Assembly: GCF_003688555.1 (NCBI RefSeq) | Contig: NZ_REFR01000011.1 | Span: forward strand, 682,001 to 746,000 | DNA length: 64,000 nucleotides | Direction: 5' to 3' | Source of the DNA: Eilatimonas milleporae | GTDB lineage: Bacteria > Pseudomonadota > Alphaproteobacteria > Sphingomonadales > Kordiimonadaceae | Shown here: one piece after another, positions 60,870-64,000 of the stretch | Layout of the letters: each line of letters starts with the position of its first letter | Numbering within the stretch: the first letter of the stretch is position 1 | Translations under genes and position numbers: made by a program | The notes under the pieces: model-generated | Told to the model about the DNA's origin: nothing | What the model saw: the letters and a program-made list of their open reading frames with translations, nothing else | The model's database searches: none

Positions 60870-62870
60870 ATGCCGACAGGCCCAAAACCGTCAACCAAGA
60901 CAGACAATGCCAGCACCGAACAGCAGGAAGTCATCGACTTTCTCGCCGCCACCGTGCCGTTTGACGGCATCCCGCACGACGCGGCGGCCGCTGCCGCCAT
61001 GACCATGGCGGTCCGCTATGCCCGGCGCGGGTCGGTGGTGGTCGGCGCCGGCACCCGCAACGATCATCTGTATCTGGTGCGCTCCGGCGCGGTGGAACTG
61101 CATGAAGGGGGCACGGACTTTCACGCCCGTCTCGGCGAGGGGTGTTTTTTCGCCTATCCCTCGCTGTTGCGCGGGGGCGAGCGGCGCACCCGGAACGAGG
61201 TGCGCGCCATTGAGGACACGCTGCTTTACTGTCTGCCGGGCGATGTCTTCCTGCGCCTGTATGAGGACCAGCCGGCGATCCGGCGTTTCTTCGCCACGGC
61301 CGAGGCCGATCGCCTGCGCCATGCCCTCAGCCTGATGGGGCGGGGCGAGCCTGCCGGCTGTCCGCCGGGCCAGAGACAGGAACAGAGACAGGAACAGGAT
61401 CAGGGCCAGGAACATGAACAGGAACAGGGCGGTGATCTGACCGAGGCGCGCGGGTTCGGCCTGCGTCTCGGCGATCTGGTGGGGCGGGCGCCCGTGACCG
61501 CGCCGTCCCAAACCCCGCTCAGACAGGCGGCGCAGGTGATGGCGCGGGAAAAGGTCTCCACCCTGATGGTGGTCGATGACGGCCGCCTGACCGGGATCGT
61601 CAGCGACAAGGACATCCGCTCCCGCGCCGTGGCCGAGGGGCTGGCCTATGACACGCCGCTGTCCGCCATCATGACGCCCGAACCGGTGACGCTGGCCGCC
61701 GGGGCGCCGGTGATGGATGCCCTTGTCGCCATGATGGAACGCAATTTCCACCATGTGCCGGTGCTGGCGGCGGACGGCGCGCTGGCCGGCCTGGTCAGTT
61801 CCAACGACATTCTCGACACCCTGACCACCACCGGTCTGCACTGCATGAAGGCCATCGCCCGCGCCGAGACGGTGGCCGCCGCCGTCAGCGCCGGTGCCGG
61901 TGCCGCCAGCCTCATCGTCGACCTGTCGCGTGCCGGACTGGCGGCGACGCGCATCCTTGAAATCCGCTCCGCCATCAGCGCGGCGCTGCACCGCCGTCTC
62001 GTCCATCTGGCCGAGGCCGCTTTGGGGCCGCCGCCGGTGCCGTATGCCTTTCAGGTGTTCGGCTCGCTGGCCCGGCGCGACCAGACCGGCGTCTCCGATC
62101 AGGACAACGGCCTGATATTGTCGGATGACTATGACGAGGACACGCACGGCGATTATTTCCGCCGCTTGGCCACACAGATTTCGGACGGGCTGAACGCTGC
62201 CGGCTTCGTTTATTGCCAGGGCGGGATCATGGCCACCAATGACCGCTGGCGCCAGCCGCTGGCGGGCTGGCGTCGGCAGTTTTCCGACTGGATCACCGCG
62301 CCCGAGCCCAAGGCGCTGATGCATGCGACGATTTTTTTCGACATGGACGGCCTGGCCGGTGACCTGTCGCTGGTGGAAACCTTGCGCGCCCACGCGCTCG
62401 ACATGGCGGCCAGGAACAGGATTTTCCTCGCCCATATGGTGGAAAACGCCCTGACGGCGCAGGTGCCGCTGGGCTTTTTCCGCCGCTTTGTCCTCACCCG
62501 CGACAAGGAACAGGGCGACACGCTCGATATCAAGAAGCAGGGTGTCATGCCGCTGATCGACATTGTGCGGGTGCACGCGCTGGCCCACGGCATCGCTGCC
62601 GTCGGGACCGAGGCGCGTCTGGACGCGCTCGCCGCTGCCGGTGCCCTCAGTCCGCAGGACGTACAGGACATGAAGGACACCTTCACCCTGTTGAGCGAGG
62701 TGCGTCTCCAGCATCAGGTGGCGCAACTTGCCGAGGGCCGGCCGGCCGACAACCGGGTCGATCCCGACACCCTGTCGCCGCTGGAACGCGAGCATCTGCG
62801 CGATGCCTTCTCCGTCATCCGCACCCATCAGGAGGCTCTGTCGCGCACCTATGCCGGCGGGCTGTTCTAG
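60870..62870 (+). CDS. cNMP-binding/CBS/DUF294 nucleotidyltransferase-like protein
   Basis: 666 residues in four parts: a cyclic-nucleotide-binding-like domain (about 20-150, with VVVGAGTRNDHLYLVRSGAV), a Gln/Glu linker made by five 12-bp repeats (61371-61430), two CBS domains (about 200-315: MAREKVSTLMVVDDGRLTGI and MMERNFHHVPVLAADGALAG), then a DUF294 nucleotidyltransferase-like domain (FGSLARRDQTGVSDQDNGLI near 400) and a helical C-terminal domain. Proteins of this build sit beside acetate/solute symporters and probably tune them to energy state; the reaction is not established. Confidence 0.92.
   Translation: MPTGPKPSTKTDNASTEQQEVIDFLAATVPFDGIPHDAAAAAAMTMAVRYARRGSVVVGAGTRNDHLYLVRSGAVELHEGGTDFHARLGEGCFFAYPSLLRGGERRTRNEVRAIEDTLLYCLPGDVFLRLYEDQPAIRRFFATAEADRLRHALSLMGRGEPAGCPPGQRQEQRQEQDQGQEHEQEQGGDLTEARGFGLRLGDLVGRAPVTAPSQTPLRQAAQVMAREKVSTLMVVDDGRLTGIVSDKDIRSRAVAEGLAYDTPLSAIMTPEPVTLAAGAPVMDALVAMMERNFHHVPVLAADGALAGLVSSNDILDTLTTTGLHCMKAIARAETVAAAVSAGAGAASLIVDLSRAGLAATRILEIRSAISAALHRRLVHLAEAALGPPPVPYAFQVFGSLARRDQTGVSDQDNGLILSDDYDEDTHGDYFRRLATQISDGLNAAGFVYCQGGIMATNDRWRQPLAGWRRQFSDWITAPEPKALMHATIFFDMDGLAGDLSLVETLRAHALDMAARNRIFLAHMVENALTAQVPLGFFRRFVLTRDKEQGDTLDIKKQGVMPLIDIVRVHALAHGIAAVGTEARLDALAAAGALSPQDVQDMKDTFTLLSEVRLQHQVAQLAEGRPADNRVDPDTLSPLEREHLRDAFSVIRTHQEALSRTYAGGLF
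61371..61430. repeat. Five 12-bp tandem units in the DUF294-protein linker
   Basis: Units of CAGAGACAGGAA type start at 61371, 61383, 61395, 61407 and 61419; the first two are identical. They encode QRQE, QRQE, QDQG, QEHE, QEQG. Confidence 0.9.
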
Positions 62871-62897
62871 ACCGCTGGAAAAGGGGACAAGACGACG

Positions 62898-63593
62898 ATG
62901 TGGCCCTTTCTGGACCGGCAACGGATGAAGGCGGCGCGCCGGCAGGCGGCGCGGGCGGCCGCGCGCACCGCGCCGGACAGTGCGCTGGCCCGCCTGCTGG
63001 CCGCGCCCCTGGTGCCGCCCGGCACCCCGGTCGGGCGCGTGCCGTTTCTCGCCCTTGATCTGGAGACCACCGGGCTCGACCCCGCGCGCCACGCCATGCT
63101 CAGCGCCGGCTGCCTGACGGTGACGGGGGGCCTGGCCGATATGACGTCCTGCTACCATGCCCTGATCCGCGCCGACGGTCCGCTGGATGGCGGCAATGTG
63201 GCGATCCACCGCATCACCGATGACGCGGCCCGGGACGGCGCGCCGCTGAAGACCGTGCTGGACACCCTGTTGGCGCGCTTGACCGGCCGCGTCCTGCTGG
63301 CCCATCACGCGCCCATCGAATGCGGCTTTCTCGATGCCGCCTGCCGCCGCCTGTACGGCATCGGCCTGCCGCTTCAGGCGGTCGACACCATGGTTCTGGA
63401 ACGGCGGCGCCTGGCCCGGCGCCATGACGACACGCCGCCCGGGGGCCTGCGGCTGGACGCGGTGCGCCGGCGCTACGGCCTGCCGCGCTACGGTGCGCAC
63501 CACGCGCTGACCGACGCGCTGGCCTGCGGCGAGGTGTTTCTGGCCCAGTGCGCCCATATGGGCGACGGGCTCCGCCTGTCCGACATTCTGTAG
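62898..63593 (+). CDS. DnaQ-like 3'-5' exonuclease
   Basis: 231 residues. DEDDh-type exonuclease with Exo I FLALDLETTGLDP near 55, Exo II-region AHHAPIECGFLDAA near 135 and Exo III HHALTDALACGEVF near 200. The usual Exo II aspartate position is occupied by Glu in APIECGFL, though the next DAA could compensate. Placed 27 bp after the DUF294-protein gene, as in other symporter loci; why an exonuclease belongs here is unknown. Confidence 0.87.
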   Translation: MWPFLDRQRMKAARRQAARAAARTAPDSALARLLAAPLVPPGTPVGRVPFLALDLETTGLDPARHAMLSAGCLTVTGGLADMTSCYHALIRADGPLDGGNVAIHRITDDAARDGAPLKTVLDTLLARLTGRVLLAHHAPIECGFLDAACRRLYGIGLPLQAVDTMVLERRRLARRHDDTPPGGLRLDAVRRRYGLPRYGAHHALTDALACGEVFLAQCAHMGDGLRLSDIL

Positions 63594-63595
63594 CC

Positions 63596-63631
63596 CCTGT
63601 TGTTCTGTAAATGCCTGTTGTTCTGTAAATA
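63596..63631. repeat. Two 18-bp tandem units after the exonuclease
   Basis: CCTGTTGTTCTGTAAATG (63596-63613) and the same with a final A (63614-63631) overlap the region just past the exonuclease stop. Confidence 0.9.
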
Positions 63632-63680
63632 CCCGTAAACCGTTGCCCAGGTTTGCAGAATGCCTCGTTAGGCCGGTCCG

Positions 63681-63718
63681 GGCGGCCATTCGACTAAAGT
63701 CGTCTAGCGGTGGCCGCC
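63681..63718. promoter_or_regulatory. Nested inverted repeat with shared box (copy B)
   Basis: Outer arms GGCGGCCA (63681-63688) and TGGCCGCC (63711-63718); inner CGACT (63691-63695) and AGTCG (63698-63702). The inner part, from 63688, is the second copy of the box at 60792-60815. It lies about 100 bp upstream of the DUF4212 gene and looks like a dimeric regulator site. Confidence 0.65.
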
Positions 63719-63818
63719 ACCCTCCTGATAGCCTGTGACCGTTGCAGAGTGCCCGTCATGCAGTGCCCCTCACACACGCACTGCCCACACGCAATTGTCC
63801 AAGGGAGGGAAGACAATC

Positions 63819-64000
63819 ATGGCCTATACGGAACCACCGTCCACCGGCGGCGATGCCGGCCCGGACGCACAGGGCGCTCAGCCCCGAAACGATCAGTCCC
63901 AAACCACTCAGCCCGCAACCGCACCGGCCGGATCATCGCCGGCGGCCTCGAGCGCGGATGTCAACCGGTACTGGAAGGCCAATCTCAGCCTGCTCGGCAA
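63819..64000 (+). CDS. DUF4212 symporter small subunit (3' partial)
   Basis: Only the first 60 codons are inside the window. ATG 63819 follows AGGGAGGGAAG. A hydrophilic Gln/Thr/Pro-rich N-terminal tail (about 48 residues) leads to VNRYWKANLSLLG, the opening of DUF4212 proteins, which are small partners of sodium:solute symporters. The large symporter subunit is expected directly downstream. Confidence 0.75.
   Translation, partial: MAYTEPPSTGGDAGPDAQGAQPRNDQSQTTQPATAPAGSSPAASSADVNRYWKANLSLLG

Noticed and set aside
60891-63689. A 932-codon open frame on the minus strand opposite the CBS/DUF294 protein and exonuclease.
   Set aside because: High-GC shadow frame: His/Arg/Gly-rich, no domains, while the plus strand encodes two clear proteins with good motifs.
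1-64000. CRISPR array.
   Set aside because: Repeats seen are contiguous 12-18 bp tandem units without spacers.

Overview
The window is GC-rich DNA with long, tightly packed operons, an IDEIII/EVIVVTG-type TonB-box style in its receptors, and no rRNA, tRNA or CRISPR that I can recognise. Four TonB-dependent receptors, a Gsp type II secretion operon, a PhoX-type phosphatase and a DUF294/DUF4212 symporter locus suggest a free-living, nutrient-scavenging alphaproteobacterium (Sphingomonadales/Kordiimonadales-like flavour; genus not assignable from here). All similarity statements are by reading, not by search.

Layout. 1-8.5 kb: tail of a large BNR-repeat protein, a MarR regulator with a perfect palindromic operator, prepilin peptidase gspO, a lone tatA, and a TetR-controlled DevBCA-type ABC exporter. 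9-23 kb: PhoX phosphatase with a Tat signal, a 2-oxoglutarate oxygenase, and a minus-strand type II secretion operon (E F G H I J L M C D K). TatA, GspO, Gsp and PhoX together could make a Tat-plus-T2SS route for secreting the phosphatase. 23-29 kb: a polysaccharide flippase and an RND efflux pump with its adaptor. 29.5-40 kb: two divergent iron-uptake operons, each with a TonB receptor, small membrane proteins and a PepSY-type inner-membrane reductase; Fur-like boxes lie between them.

40-48 kb is the accessory part. Cassette 1 (about 40.0-41.96 kb, AT-rich) carries two small proteins (one DUF3892) divergent from an XRE regulator and an ImmA/IrrE-like metallopeptidase. It sits between two degenerate fragments, one of a TonB receptor and one of a PepSY reductase, in the same order as the intact operon next door, so it seems to have replaced the middle of a second such operon. 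Cassette 2 (about 44.5-47.6 kb, AT-rich at its core) carries an AAA ATPase overlapping a DUF4276 (TOPRIM-like) gene, then a BrnT/BrnA toxin-antitoxin pair. It lies between two diverged direct copies of the promoter and 5' end of a DUF2946-like gene. Both look like defence or maintenance cassettes. An SDR/FAD oxidoreductase operon lies between them.

48-64 kb: a DUF2946-TonB receptor pair, a secreted acetolactate-decarboxylase-like protein, an S9 peptidase, a TetR-controlled catabolic operon (TonB receptor, GST, BASS transporter, FAH-family hydrolase, metallo-beta-lactamase-fold hydrolase), and a cNMP/CBS/DUF294 protein with an exonuclease and the start of a DUF4212 symporter subunit. The DUF294 and DUF4212 genes share an upstream box. 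Across the window, short tandem duplications of 12, 15, 16 or 18 bp recur in gene ends, linkers and leaders.
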